Both the position numbers and the translations under genes were made by a program. Positions 8,030 to 16,098 of a stretch of DNA of 64,000 nucleotides are shown piece after piece. The notes under the pieces were generated by a model. The model ran no database searches, was not told the origin of the DNA, and saw nothing but the letters and a program-made list of their open reading frames with translations. Source of the stretch: Aquimarina muelleri DSM 19832 (GTDB lineage: Bacteria > Bacteroidota > Bacteroidia > Flavobacteriales > Flavobacteriaceae); contig NZ_AUML01000015.1 of the NCBI RefSeq assembly GCF_000430665.1, positions 62,001 to 126,000 on the forward strand, given 5' to 3'. Positions within the stretch are counted from its first letter, which is position 1; every line of letters begins with the position of its first letter.

Positions 8030-9680
8030 ACTTATTGACATATTCTCTTTTTCAGAGGACTCTCCGTTAATATTTACACAAGCAAATTTTTGGATATTCT
8101 TTGCTGTAATATACTTTGTCTATTCCATATTATATAGTAAAAAGAATTTACGAAGTGCATATCTGTTTGCAATCAGTTTACTTTTTTATTATAAAACCAG
8201 TGGGCTTTTTGTAGGGATCTTGCTTTTTAGTACCGTTAATGATTTCTTTTTGGGTAAAGCCATTTATAAAAGTAAATCTGTTTTGCTGCAAAGATCTTTG
8301 GTAGCAGTTAGTGTGATTATTAATCTGGGAACATTATGTTATTTTAAATACGCTTATTTCTTTACCGATTCCTATAATTACCTTTTTCAAACCAATTATG
8401 AAGTAGTTAATTATTTAGCACAATGGGCTAATACTTGGGGAGCAGTAGACTATTTTACAATCGATAAGATTATACTTCCGGTAGGTATTTCATTTTATAC
8501 CTTTCAGACCATTAGTTATAGCGTAGATATTTATAGAAAACAAATCAAACCATTAAACTCTATTATAGATTTTGGTTTTTTTGTAAGTTTCTTTCCGCAA
8601 TTGGTAGCAGGGCCAATTGTACGGGCTTCAGATTTTGTACCACAGATACGTAAAGAAATTAGTATTACTAAAGAAGACTTTGGTAGGGCTTCTTTTATGA
8701 TTTTAAAAGGGCTGATAAAAAAAATGTTGTTTGCAGATTATATCGCTGCAAATTTTATGGATCGTGTGTTTGATGTACCCGAAATGTTTTCTGGGTTTAC
8801 TAATATCATGGCAATGTTTGGATATTCATTACAGATTTATGGGGATTTTTCGGGGTATACAGATATTGCAATAGGATTAGCATTACTTATGGGATACAAA
8901 TTGCCAGTTAACTTTAACTCCCCATACAAAGCCATACATTGTGGAGATTTCTGGCAACGTTGGCATATTTCTTTATCTACATGGTTAAAAGATTATCTAT
9001 ATATACCCATAGGAGGTAACCGCAACGGAACCATTTTTTCTTATGCATTTATATTAGTATTTACGTTTTTAGGAGTATTTGCAGTTTCGGATTATGCAAT
9101 AGCCCTGTCGGTAACCTCAGTAGTAGGAGGGATATTAATTGTGACTTTATTTTCAACTAAGTTAGCAAAGCATTTTAACCGTAATGTGAATATCATGATT
9201 ACTATGTTGGTTGGTGGATTATGGCACGGTGCCTCATGGAAATTTGTGATTTGGGGAGGACTTAATGGTTTAGGAATAGTAGCGTATAAATATTGGCGTA
9301 AGATAAGCCCGTATGAAAACTCAAACGCATGGTATGTTATATTATGGAAGATTGCCCTAACTTTTGTCTTTATTACCTTTACTCGTATCTATTTTAGAGG
9401 AAATAGTATGGATCATATACAGCGATTTTATGAGCAAGTAATGACAAATATGGATTGGCAAAATGCCTTAATCGTACTATGGGAGTACAGAATGGTATTT
9501 ATAATTATGCTTTTGGGGTATATAACACATTGGTTGCCATATAGTACCAAAGATTGGATCGAAAGCCTGTTTATTAAAAGTAATATGCTAATCAAAGCTT
9601 TAGTGGTAATGATTGTTGCAATTATTTGCTATCAAACTTATGCAGCAGATTTTCAGCCTTTTATTTATTTTCAGTTTTAG
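8022..9680 (+). CDS. MBOAT family O-acyltransferase (AlgI/DltB-like)
   Basis: 552-residue polytopic membrane protein of the membrane-bound O-acyltransferase family. The family's invariant His lies in the GGLWHGASWK segment (His402), and the second conserved His in FWQRWHISLSTWLKDYLYIP (His315). The length and the PIGGNR motif fit the AlgI/PatA branch, which passes acetyl or acyl groups from a cytoplasmic donor to an extracytoplasmic acceptor. It is the last gene of a three-gene overlapping operon with two SGNH proteins, which are its probable extracytoplasmic partners. No glycosyltransferase is adjacent, so the polymer that is modified must be made from elsewhere. Assignment to the family is firm; the acyl group and acceptor are inferred. 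Confidence 0.92.
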   Translation: MNRLIDIFSFSEDSPLIFTQANFWIFFAVIYFVYSILYSKKNLRSAYLFAISLLFYYKTSGLFVGILLFSTVNDFFLGKAIYKSKSVLLQRSLVAVSVIINLGTLCYFKYAYFFTDSYNYLFQTNYEVVNYLAQWANTWGAVDYFTIDKIILPVGISFYTFQTISYSVDIYRKQIKPLNSIIDFGFFVSFFPQLVAGPIVRASDFVPQIRKEISITKEDFGRASFMILKGLIKKMLFADYIAANFMDRVFDVPEMFSGFTNIMAMFGYSLQIYGDFSGYTDIAIGLALLMGYKLPVNFNSPYKAIHCGDFWQRWHISLSTWLKDYLYIPIGGNRNGTIFSYAFILVFTFLGVFAVSDYAIALSVTSVVGGILIVTLFSTKLAKHFNRNVNIMITMLVGGLWHGASWKFVIWGGLNGLGIVAYKYWRKISPYENSNAWYVILWKIALTFVFITFTRIYFRGNSMDHIQRFYEQVMTNMDWQNALIVLWEYRMVFIIMLLGYITHWLPYSTKDWIESLFIKSNMLIKALVVMIVAIICYQTYAADFQPFIYFQF

Positions 9681-9746
9681 ATAATTTTTGAGTCTGTTAA
9701 CAAGTAAATTTTTGCGTGTTGCCTACTTTTAATTTTTACATTTATC

Positions 9747-10400
9747 ATGTTTTTACATACGCATCCTTATAAACCATTTTTTCCTGAAGGAGCAACAAAA
9801 CTAATTGTTGGTACATTACCCCCACCAAGATTTGCTACAGGAGAGTTAAAAAAAGGGGATGTTGATTTTTGTTACGGTAGTATTAGTGGTTTGTTATGGC
9901 CGGTATTGGATCAGATTTTTGACTTAAACCTTATTTTTGAAACGACGCAAGAAGCAATAAACCAAAGAAAAAACTTTTTGGTATCTCGTAATATAGGAGT
10001 TTGTGATATTGTACATAGTTGCGAGCGACAAAAAATAGATGCATCAGATTTAGGAATGCAAAACATAAAACTTAGAAATGTTTTACGGTATTTAAAACAA
10101 TACCCTAAGATTAATACACTACTATTTACAGGGGGTAATAGTAAAAATGGCCCTGAATATTTTTTTAGAAAACATATAAAAGAACACGGGATACGATTAG
10201 AAATAGTATCTAATGATATTCCTAGAATACACAGGTTTGTTATAGAGAATCGCGTAATAAAAACGGTATCTCTTACCGCACCCTCGGGTGCAGCAAACCG
10301 ATCCATAGGTGCTTTGGACGAATACAAAAACTTAAAAAATAATAACCCTGATTTTAATACAATAGATTTTAGGGTACTACAGTATCAGCGATTTTTTTAG
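9747..10400 (+). CDS. Uracil-DNA glycosylase superfamily protein
   Basis: 217 residues. LIVGTLPPP near residue 20 is a motif-1-like loop of the UDG superfamily, FCYGSISGLLWPVL follows as in mismatch-type glycosylases, and LTAPSGAANRSIG near the C-terminus matches the motif-2 loop (the family's PSxSG/A-N type). This suggests base-excision repair of deaminated bases. The motif-1 catalytic Asp/Asn of classical families is replaced by Pro, so the exact specificity, or even activity, is open. It is a single gene after the MBOAT operon with a short 66-bp gap and no strong terminator seen between them. Confidence 0.65.
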   Translation: MFLHTHPYKPFFPEGATKLIVGTLPPPRFATGELKKGDVDFCYGSISGLLWPVLDQIFDLNLIFETTQEAINQRKNFLVSRNIGVCDIVHSCERQKIDASDLGMQNIKLRNVLRYLKQYPKINTLLFTGGNSKNGPEYFFRKHIKEHGIRLEIVSNDIPRIHRFVIENRVIKTVSLTAPSGAANRSIGALDEYKNLKNNNPDFNTIDFRVLQYQRFF

Positions 10401-10461
10401 ATAATATATAAACCGAAGGTATTCTTTTTATGTTATTTAGGGTAAGGTGATGCTTTTCGAG

Positions 10462-10469
10462 TATATTTG
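10462..10469 (+). promoter_or_regulatory. -7 promoter box TATATTTG
   Basis: Exact TAnnTTTG match in the 163-bp gap before the dihydrouridine synthase gene. It would give a leader of about 90 nt. Confidence 0.5.
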
Positions 10470-10563
10470 CACGATTTTTAACCTAAAAGAATTCTGTCCA
10501 AGGTTGTCTGATACATAGTTGGATATATTCTAGCTTTTTAGATAGTTTTATTTTTTATTTGGT

Positions 10564-11508
10564 ATGAGCCTTACACTTCTTTCTTCCCCTTTACAGGGAT
10601 TTACAGATTTTCGATTTCGAAATGCTTTTAATACCTATTTTGGAGGGATTGATACGTTTTATTCTCCTTATATTCGGTTTAATGGTAAAATGGTGATCAA
10701 GTCTTCTTTTCAGAAAGATATCTTGCCAGAAAATAATACAGTACCCAAGGTAATACCTCAAATCATGACCAATGATGCAGAGGAGTTTTTGTTTGTAGTT
10801 AAATTTATTCAGCAATTTGGATATAAAGAACTTAATTGGAATCTGGGATGTCCATATCCAATGGTTACCAAACGGGGCATGGGGTCTGGATTGATCTGCG
10901 ATCCCCAAAAGATAAATCATATTCTGGATAGAGTGCATACAGAAACAGATATTGTGGTATCTATGAAAATGAGGATGGGATATGAGAATAGCGAAGAAAT
11001 TTTGCATGTGTTTCCTATTCTAGAAAAGTATCCTATAAAAAACATTGCGATACATGCGCGCATAGGAAAACAATTGTATAAAGGAGGAGTGGATTTAGAA
11101 TCGTTTCAGCGTTGCCTGGATACTTCCAATCAAAAACTATATTATAACGGTGATATTACTTCGGTAGCTGTATTTAGAGAAATGCAAGAACGATTTCCTA
11201 AAATAGACCATTGGATGATTGGTAGAGGGCTTATTGCAGATCCTTTTTTACCAAGTATGATAAAAAATAATACGACTACATATCCCAAAAACAGATTTGA
11301 AATCTTTAGTGAATTTCATGATACAATATATCAACAATATGATGAAGCACTATCTGGACCAACACCCATTAAAATGAAAATGTTAGGGTTTTGGGAGTAT
11401 TTTGCCACAGCATTTCCGAATCCCCAGAAAACGTATAAAAAAATAAAAAAAGCAGGTAATGCAAGAACATACCAACAGGCAGTAAAAGAGATTCTGAATA
11501 GTATATAA
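10564..11508 (+). CDS. dus: tRNA-dihydrouridine synthase
   Basis: 314-residue flavoenzyme that reduces uridine to dihydrouridine in tRNA. TIM-barrel start LLSSPLQGFTDFRFR binds FMN; the catalytic Cys96 lies in NWNLGCPYPMVTKRGMGSGL, whose preceding sequence (E-L-N-x-N-L-G-C-P) is the Dus signature; MKMRMGYE and HARIGKQLYKG are further barrel motifs, and MIGRGLIADPF is the phosphate-binding strand 8. The length is normal. The sequence looks nearer to the DusC-like group of Bacteroidota than to DusB. It stands alone between a glycosylase-like gene and an EEP hydrolase gene. Confidence 0.93.
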   Translation: MSLTLLSSPLQGFTDFRFRNAFNTYFGGIDTFYSPYIRFNGKMVIKSSFQKDILPENNTVPKVIPQIMTNDAEEFLFVVKFIQQFGYKELNWNLGCPYPMVTKRGMGSGLICDPQKINHILDRVHTETDIVVSMKMRMGYENSEEILHVFPILEKYPIKNIAIHARIGKQLYKGGVDLESFQRCLDTSNQKLYYNGDITSVAVFREMQERFPKIDHWMIGRGLIADPFLPSMIKNNTTTYPKNRFEIFSEFHDTIYQQYDEALSGPTPIKMKMLGFWEYFATAFPNPQKTYKKIKKAGNARTYQQAVKEILNSI

Positions 11509-11557
11509 TCTCCCATTAAAGCAAGAGTGTTTTTATCGCATTTTTAATCCATAATTA

Positions 11558-12481
11558 GTGTTGCTTAAAAAAACAGTAAAACAGAAGTATCGTATTTTAA
11601 ATAAAAAAATTCTACTGGTATTGTATGCCGTATTGGTTTTTATTCACTTTGTAGTAAAAGATAGTATATCCCCTTTTCATATTCTATATTATGCATTTCC
11701 ACCATTACTTTTAATTATAGGAAGTTTATTTTTAAGCGTATTGTTTTTTAGTGTAAAAAAAGTGTTTTATCCTATGATAGTCTGTTTTTTATTCCTGCTA
11801 TTATATTGGTTTAGCTATTATTATAACGGGCAACCCTCTTTAAATAATCTAAATACAACAAGTAGCATATTATTTTGGAATGTTGGAAGAAAAGGAGGAG
11901 AGTCTATGGATATCATCATCAAAAAAGTAAAGGAGCAGAAAATCTCTTTTATAGCTTTGGTAGAAGCTGAAGAAATGACAGATGTAGATTTAGGACGATT
12001 TAAAAAAACATTTCCTGGATATAGTATACAAAAATTACAGGGAGATATGGTATTGGCAGTAAAAGGAAAAATAAAGGATGTTAGCTATTATTGCCAAGAC
12101 CTGAGTTATAAGTTTAATTATGTAACCGTTATTTTAGACCATCAAAAAAACTCCATACTAATTGCAGATGTTAATGCGGTGCCTTTTAATAATAGAGAAT
12201 CTGCTCTGCATACTATTTATGAGTTTACTAAAAAAAACAACTGCTCTTTTATTGCAGGAGATTTTAATACCCCTTATGAAAGCGTTCATTTTAATGATTA
12301 TAGAAACAACCTGAATAGCTTTCACTCGGTTTCTAAGGGATTTACAGCAACATGGCTTTATGGTATTCCTTTATTTGAAATAGACCAAATTTGGAGTGCA
12401 AAAAAAATCACACCGGTTGTACTTGAAAAAGAATTTTATAAAGTATCTGACCATGCACTTTTAATAGGAGCATATAAATAA
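11558..12481 (+). CDS. Membrane-anchored endonuclease/exonuclease/phosphatase family protein
   Basis: 307 residues, GTG start at 11558 (TTG at 11561 is the alternative). Two to three hydrophobic segments span residues 18-90, then an EEP-fold domain faces outward. Motifs seen are ALVEAEE (metal-binding Glu), GDFNTPYES (Asp-x-Asn pair) and the C-terminal SDHALL (catalytic Asp-His). These are the active-site residues of the exonuclease III/DNase I/inositol-phosphatase superfamily. The extracytoplasmic placement suggests a secreted nuclease or phosphodiesterase rather than a DNA-repair enzyme, but the substrate is unknown. It starts 49 bp after dus and may share its transcript. Confidence 0.8.
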   Translation: MLLKKTVKQKYRILNKKILLVLYAVLVFIHFVVKDSISPFHILYYAFPPLLLIIGSLFLSVLFFSVKKVFYPMIVCFLFLLLYWFSYYYNGQPSLNNLNTTSSILFWNVGRKGGESMDIIIKKVKEQKISFIALVEAEEMTDVDLGRFKKTFPGYSIQKLQGDMVLAVKGKIKDVSYYCQDLSYKFNYVTVILDHQKNSILIADVNAVPFNNRESALHTIYEFTKKNNCSFIAGDFNTPYESVHFNDYRNNLNSFHSVSKGFTATWLYGIPLFEIDQIWSAKKITPVVLEKEFYKVSDHALLIGAYK

Positions 12482-12848
12482 TATCGGATAGATTAAAATT
12501 TGGATTGGGTAAGGTGTCTGTAGATAAAATAGAATTGTGTATCAAATTACCCTAGTTGATTTTAAGTTGATTAAAAATAGGCTAGATTAATAAGAGATAT
12601 AAGAAAATAACATCTAATTGTTTTTTTAAGTGTTTATATGCCATTGGATATGTGTTCTACTATGCTAAAAAAAACATATATTACTATTGAAGATATAAGA
12701 AACAGTAGTTAGCAAGTGTTTTCAGGTTTTTTTGATAAAAAATATTTTAGAATAAATAACAATTAACAAGGTTAGAAACTAATTTTATCTAAACCTTATC
12801 TCTTAACGAACAAAAAGACAAACCTAAAGAGAATTAATTTAGAATTTT

Positions 12849-12856
12849 TATCTTTG
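12849..12856 (+). promoter_or_regulatory. -7 promoter box TATCTTTG
   Basis: Exact TAnnTTTG match. Transcription from here would give the methyltransferase an unusually long leader of about 230 nt that contains the multi-stem element. Confidence 0.5.
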
Positions 12857-12882
12857 TAGTCTGTTTTTACTAATCTAACATA

Positions 12883-12966
12883 TTATCTGTGTCTTTCTCA
12901 AAAAGGCAAACTCGACAAGCGAGTACTTAATGTATGAAAATCATCTGATTTTTAATGCACAGATAA
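12883..12966 (+). promoter_or_regulatory. Candidate structured 5' leader, three-stem element
   Basis: A perfect 9-bp closing stem (TTATCTGTG 12883-12891 with CACAGATAA 12958-12966) encloses two hairpins: CTCG/CGAG at 12911-12923 and the 7-bp AAAATCA/TGATTTT at 12937-12952. That makes a closed three-way junction of 84 nt, beginning about 20 nt after the predicted start of transcription. It could be a cis-regulatory leader or an independent small RNA. I do not recognise it as a known riboswitch class; the Flavo-1 motif is one family to compare. Confidence 0.45.
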
Positions 12967-13089
12967 CTATTCCAATTATTTTATCAAAAATTAAACTAAA
13001 ACAATTGATTATTGAATAGGTTACTTTATCACTCTGTAATGTATTAAATATTTCAAATTGTGATCATAATACAATGATTTAAAAAAAAA

Positions 13090-13929
13090 ATGAATAATAA
13101 ACAGTTAATAAGCAGAGATATAGAGTTTTTTTATAATAAAATGTCAGAGGAAAACAGACTTGATAAAGGAATGGGGATATTTGAATTTGAAAGAAGTAAA
13201 TCACTCATAGAAAAATATATTTCCTCTTCACCTTCAAAAATAATTGATATTGGTGGTGGAACTGGAAAGTATTCGGAATGGCTTGCGAAAAAAGGACATC
13301 AAGTTCATTTAGTAGAACCAGTTTCAAAACATATCAAAATAGCTAAAAATAGAGCCAATAAATTAAAAAATAAGTTTGCTATTCATTTGGGTGAATCTCG
13401 AAAATTGGAATTTCCAGATAATTTTGCAGATCTTATAATTTTACACGGCCCTCTTTACCATCTTCAAAAAAAGGAAGATAGAGATTTAACAATTTGCGAA
13501 GCTAAACGAGTTCTAAAAAATAACGGAATTATATTGGGATTTGCTATTAATTATACAGCATCAACTTTAGTAGGTCTTCTAAACGGGCTAATTCATAAAA
13601 AAACATTTTTTGAAATGTGTAAAGAAGAGTTAACAACAGGAATGCATAATCAACCAGATGATTTTCCTTGGCTTTTAACGGAGGCGTATTATCATAAACC
13701 AGAACAACTTAAAATCGAATTTGTAAACCAAAAGTTAACCTACCTTAATACTTATGCAGTTGAAGGAATGGCTTGGTTAGACAAAGATTATTTTGCTAAT
13801 ATGTCTAATAGTAAACGTAAAAATACATTATTAGAACTTATTCAAGTAACAGAAAACGATAGTTATCTTTTACCTTTTAGTCCACATATGATGATAGCAG
13901 TAAAAAAACAAACGACATATGGAAAATAA
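13090..13929 (+). CDS. Class I SAM-dependent methyltransferase
   Basis: 279 residues. The SAM-binding motif I, IIDIGGGTGKYSEWL, is at residues 51-65 with the acidic end of strand 2 in VHLVEP (about 76-81); LHGPLYHL is motif IV, and AKRVLKNNG is the typical post-motif helix of the Methyltransf_11/25 type. The enzyme is soluble and complete. The substrate is unknown; the build suits a small-molecule or ubiquinone-type methyltransferase rather than a DNA or RNA enzyme. It overlaps the following small gene by 11 bp. It lies in an accessory-looking patch with long non-coding flanks and sits behind a structured leader candidate. Confidence 0.85.
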   Translation: MNNKQLISRDIEFFYNKMSEENRLDKGMGIFEFERSKSLIEKYISSSPSKIIDIGGGTGKYSEWLAKKGHQVHLVEPVSKHIKIAKNRANKLKNKFAIHLGESRKLEFPDNFADLIILHGPLYHLQKKEDRDLTICEAKRVLKNNGIILGFAINYTASTLVGLLNGLIHKKTFFEMCKEELTTGMHNQPDDFPWLLTEAYYHKPEQLKIEFVNQKLTYLNTYAVEGMAWLDKDYFANMSNSKRKNTLLELIQVTENDSYLLPFSPHMMIAVKKQTTYGK

Positions 13930-14128
13930 AGAAAGATATTTTAGAGCATTAATAGAAAATAACGGTCAGCTAAATGAAATTGATCTTGGAGAAAAACTTG
14001 GTCTTGAGGAGAATGAAACAAGAGAAATAATTGTACAACTTTTATCCGAACATAAAATTGAATATGCAGAAAACAGAGTTTGTAATTACAGCCTTATGAA
14101 AACCCTGAAAAGAAAAAATAACAAGTAG
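13919..14128 (+). CDS. Small winged-helix-like protein
   Basis: 69 residues, starting inside the last codons of the methyltransferase gene, so the two are translationally coupled. The sequence (an N-terminal helix, EIDLGEKLGLEENETREII as helix-turn-helix, then a short basic C-terminus) resembles half of a winged-helix DNA-binding domain. It might regulate the pair or bind the methyltransferase. No specific family recognised; the overlap with a real gene and its sensible composition are the main reasons for calling it a gene. Confidence 0.65.
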   Translation: MENKERYFRALIENNGQLNEIDLGEKLGLEENETREIIVQLLSEHKIEYAENRVCNYSLMKTLKRKNNK

Positions 14129-14139
14129 TAATAGAGTAG

Positions 14140-14169
14140 CTCAACGTGATGGGTTTTCATCATGTTGAG
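14140..14169. terminator. Hairpin after small HTH gene
   Basis: 12-bp stem (CTCAACGTGATG with CATCATGTTGAG, one G-U pair) and a 6-nt loop, 12 bp past the stop. It lacks a strong U-tract, so termination is probable but not certain. Confidence 0.55.
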
Positions 14170-14395
14170 TCTCTAAGACCAAAGTTTATATCACATAGCC
14201 TTAAATGATTAAGAGCCTAAAGAACCTGTTCTGAGTGATTATACCAATTTAAACATACGTCATTAGAAAATTAATTACTCCATTCATAAGGAGTTTATAC
14301 TCTCTCGATTAATTATGTATCTTCGATAAATAAAAATACAGAAATGCAGGGGATATACAATGTGTAAAAGGAATAGTGTTTTAAGTACAAACTTG

Positions 14396-14425
14396 CTTTT
14401 AATTTAGTAAATGGTAAATTAAAAG
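14396..14425. repeat. 11-bp inverted repeat in non-coding region
   Basis: Perfect arms CTTTTAATTTA (14396-14406) and TAAATTAAAAG (14415-14425) with an 8-nt spacer. Neither arm is next to a gene end. Possibly part of a cassette-end or dispersed element. Confidence 0.5.
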
Positions 14426-14623
14426 TTGATAAATATTAAAAAAGCCCGCCAAGTTTAAAATCATGCTAAGTTTTATTCTGAAAGAGTAAGTGTTTTTAAA
14501 CGCTTATGGTATAGTGTGTCGAGCAAGAAACGGGGTAACAATTATTTATAATATCTACCATTTTTAGATTAATCTACCTTAGGTTTATGTAAAAGTTAAC
14601 ACGATGAAACAAAACAAATTATA

Positions 14624-15193
14624 ATGGACAAGAAATTAAATGTTTTAGGAATTAATGGTAGTGCAAGCCAAAACTCTTCTAATCTAGCCATTCTAAAAAT
14701 AATAGCAGAAAAAGGAGCTTCTAATTTTAATTGGACTTTTTTGGACGACTTGACAGAATTACCTCATTTTAAAACAGAGCTAACTAGTGAGAATACACCT
14801 GAAAAAATCATTGAATTTCGAAATCAAATAGAGAATGCTGATGGAATACTAATTTGCACTCCCGAATATGTTTTTAGCATTCCGAGTGGATTGAAAAATG
14901 CTATAGAGTGGTGTGTATCGACTACAGTTTTTTCTGATAAAGCAATTGGATTAATAACGGCTTCTGCAAGTGGAGAAAAAGCGCATTTGGAGTTAAAATT
15001 GATAATGAAAACGATACAAGCTAATTTTACAAACGATACGACATTATTAATTCAAGGTGTCAAAGGAAAAGTGAGTAAGGAAGGAGAAATTGTAGATGCC
15101 AAAACGGAAATGGAATTGGAGAGATTTATGCAATCTTTTAATGAACGGGTAAGAGAATCCAATAAGCAGACGAGCTTAAATTCTAGTTTTTAG
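14624..15193 (+). CDS. NADPH-dependent FMN reductase family protein
   Basis: 189 residues with a flavodoxin-like fold. The phosphate-binding loop is GINGSASQNSSN near the N-terminus (FMN phosphate), and ADGILICTPEYVFSIPSGLKNAIEW is the family signature around the flavin isoalloxazine. Members reduce FMN, quinones, chromate or azo dyes using NAD(P)H. Soluble and of usual length. It is the last gene of the accessory patch and is convergent with trpA across a long inverted repeat. Confidence 0.88.
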   Translation: MDKKLNVLGINGSASQNSSNLAILKIIAEKGASNFNWTFLDDLTELPHFKTELTSENTPEKIIEFRNQIENADGILICTPEYVFSIPSGLKNAIEWCVSTTVFSDKAIGLITASASGEKAHLELKLIMKTIQANFTNDTTLLIQGVKGKVSKEGEIVDAKTEMELERFMQSFNERVRESNKQTSLNSSF

Positions 15194-15220
15194 GCAAATT
15201 GTTATTGCTAATAATACAAT

Positions 15221-15291
15221 CTGCTAAAGTAGCTTGTCGAAGACCAATGTATGATCTATTGGTTAAAATTTTTGACAAGCTACTTTAGCAG
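15221..15291. repeat. 18-bp perfect inverted repeat with nested hairpin
   Basis: Arms 15221-15238 (CTGCTAAAGTAGCTTGTC) and 15274-15291 are perfect complements. The 35-nt interior has its own 6-bp hairpin (ACCAAT 15243-15248, ATTGGT 15258-15263). It sits between convergent genes and ends 8 bp before the trpA stop, so a bidirectional terminator is the simplest reading, but there is no U-tract on either side. Confidence 0.75.
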
Positions 15292-15298
15292 GTATGTG

Positions 15299-16066
15299 TT
15301 AATCTCTTATTTTTTTAATAAATGCACTAATTGTATCGGTACCTTCATTGGTTAAATGCTTAATAAAAGCAGACCCTATAATTGCTCCTTTTGTAGTTTT
15401 TGTAGCTTGGGTAAACGTTTCAGAATTACTAATTCCAAAACCAACAATTTGAGGATTTTTTAAATCTAAGGATTGAATACGCTCAAAATATTGTTGCTGT
15501 ACATCTCCAAAAGTATTTTTAGCACCTGTTGTACTGGCAGAACTAACCATATAAATAAACCCATTGGATACGCTATCGATAAATCGAATTCTTTCTTCAG
15601 AGGTTTGTGGTGTAATTAGAAAAACGTTGATCAAACCATATTTTTCAAAAGTATCTTGATAATGCTCATGATATTCTGCTACTGGTAGATCCGGAATAAT
15701 CAAACCATCTATACCAATTTCCTGACACTTTGCACAAAAAGCTTCTATACCATACTGCATCATTGGGTTAAAATATCCCATTATAATTAGAGGAATTTGT
15801 ACAGATTTTCGAATATCTTTGAGTTGTTCAAAAAGGATATTTGTAGTCATTCCATTTTTAAGAGCAATGGTAGAACTCTCTTGTATCGTTGGGCCATCAG
15901 CCAAAGGATCGCTAAAAGGTAGTCCGATTTCGATCATATCTACCCCATTTTTCTCAAGATCCTTAATTATGGTTACCGTATCATTTAAGGATGGATACCC
16001 AGCAGTAAAATATATAGATAGTAGTTTTTTGTCTTCTTTTAATTTTTCTTTTATTCTATTTTTCAT
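15299..16066 (-). CDS. trpA: Tryptophan synthase alpha chain
   Basis: 255 residues, cleaves indole-3-glycerol phosphate to indole plus glyceraldehyde-3-phosphate. Catalytic Glu46 and Asp57 are both present in DMIEIGLPFSDPLADGPT, and the loop VSSASTTGAKN near residue 175 and GFGISN further on bind the phosphate. The length is slightly under the usual 260-270 but complete. Last gene of the trp operon, 32 bp after trpB, and closed by an inverted repeat. Confidence 0.97.
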   Translation of the reverse strand: MKNRIKEKLKEDKKLLSIYFTAGYPSLNDTVTIIKDLEKNGVDMIEIGLPFSDPLADGPTIQESSTIALKNGMTTNILFEQLKDIRKSVQIPLIIMGYFNPMMQYGIEAFCAKCQEIGIDGLIIPDLPVAEYHEHYQDTFEKYGLINVFLITPQTSEERIRFIDSVSNGFIYMVSSASTTGAKNTFGDVQQQYFERIQSLDLKNPQIVGFGISNSETFTQATKTTKGAIIGSAFIKHLTNEGTDTISAFIKKIRD

Positions 16067-16098
16067 GAGTATGTGTATTTCCGTGAAGACGGTAATTT

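Larger units (their letters stand above)
12482..13089. other. 608-bp non-coding stretch with leader element
   Basis: No supported gene. Left part (12482-12840) is AT-rich sequence without recognisable signals. Right part holds an exact -7 box at 12849-12856 and a multi-stem structured element at 12883-12966, both listed separately, leading into the methyltransferase gene. Confidence 0.5.
14129..14623. other. 495-bp non-coding region with several hairpins
   Basis: No ORF is supported. It contains the terminator-like hairpin at 14140-14169, an 11-bp inverted repeat at 14396-14425, and a further stem AAGTGTTT/AAACGCTT near 14487-14504 with one wobble. The stretch from about 14380 to 14560 has higher information content than usual intergenic DNA (GCCCGCC, GTGTGTCGAGCAAG, ACGGGG) and looks like a conserved non-coding element. 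Confidence 0.45.
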
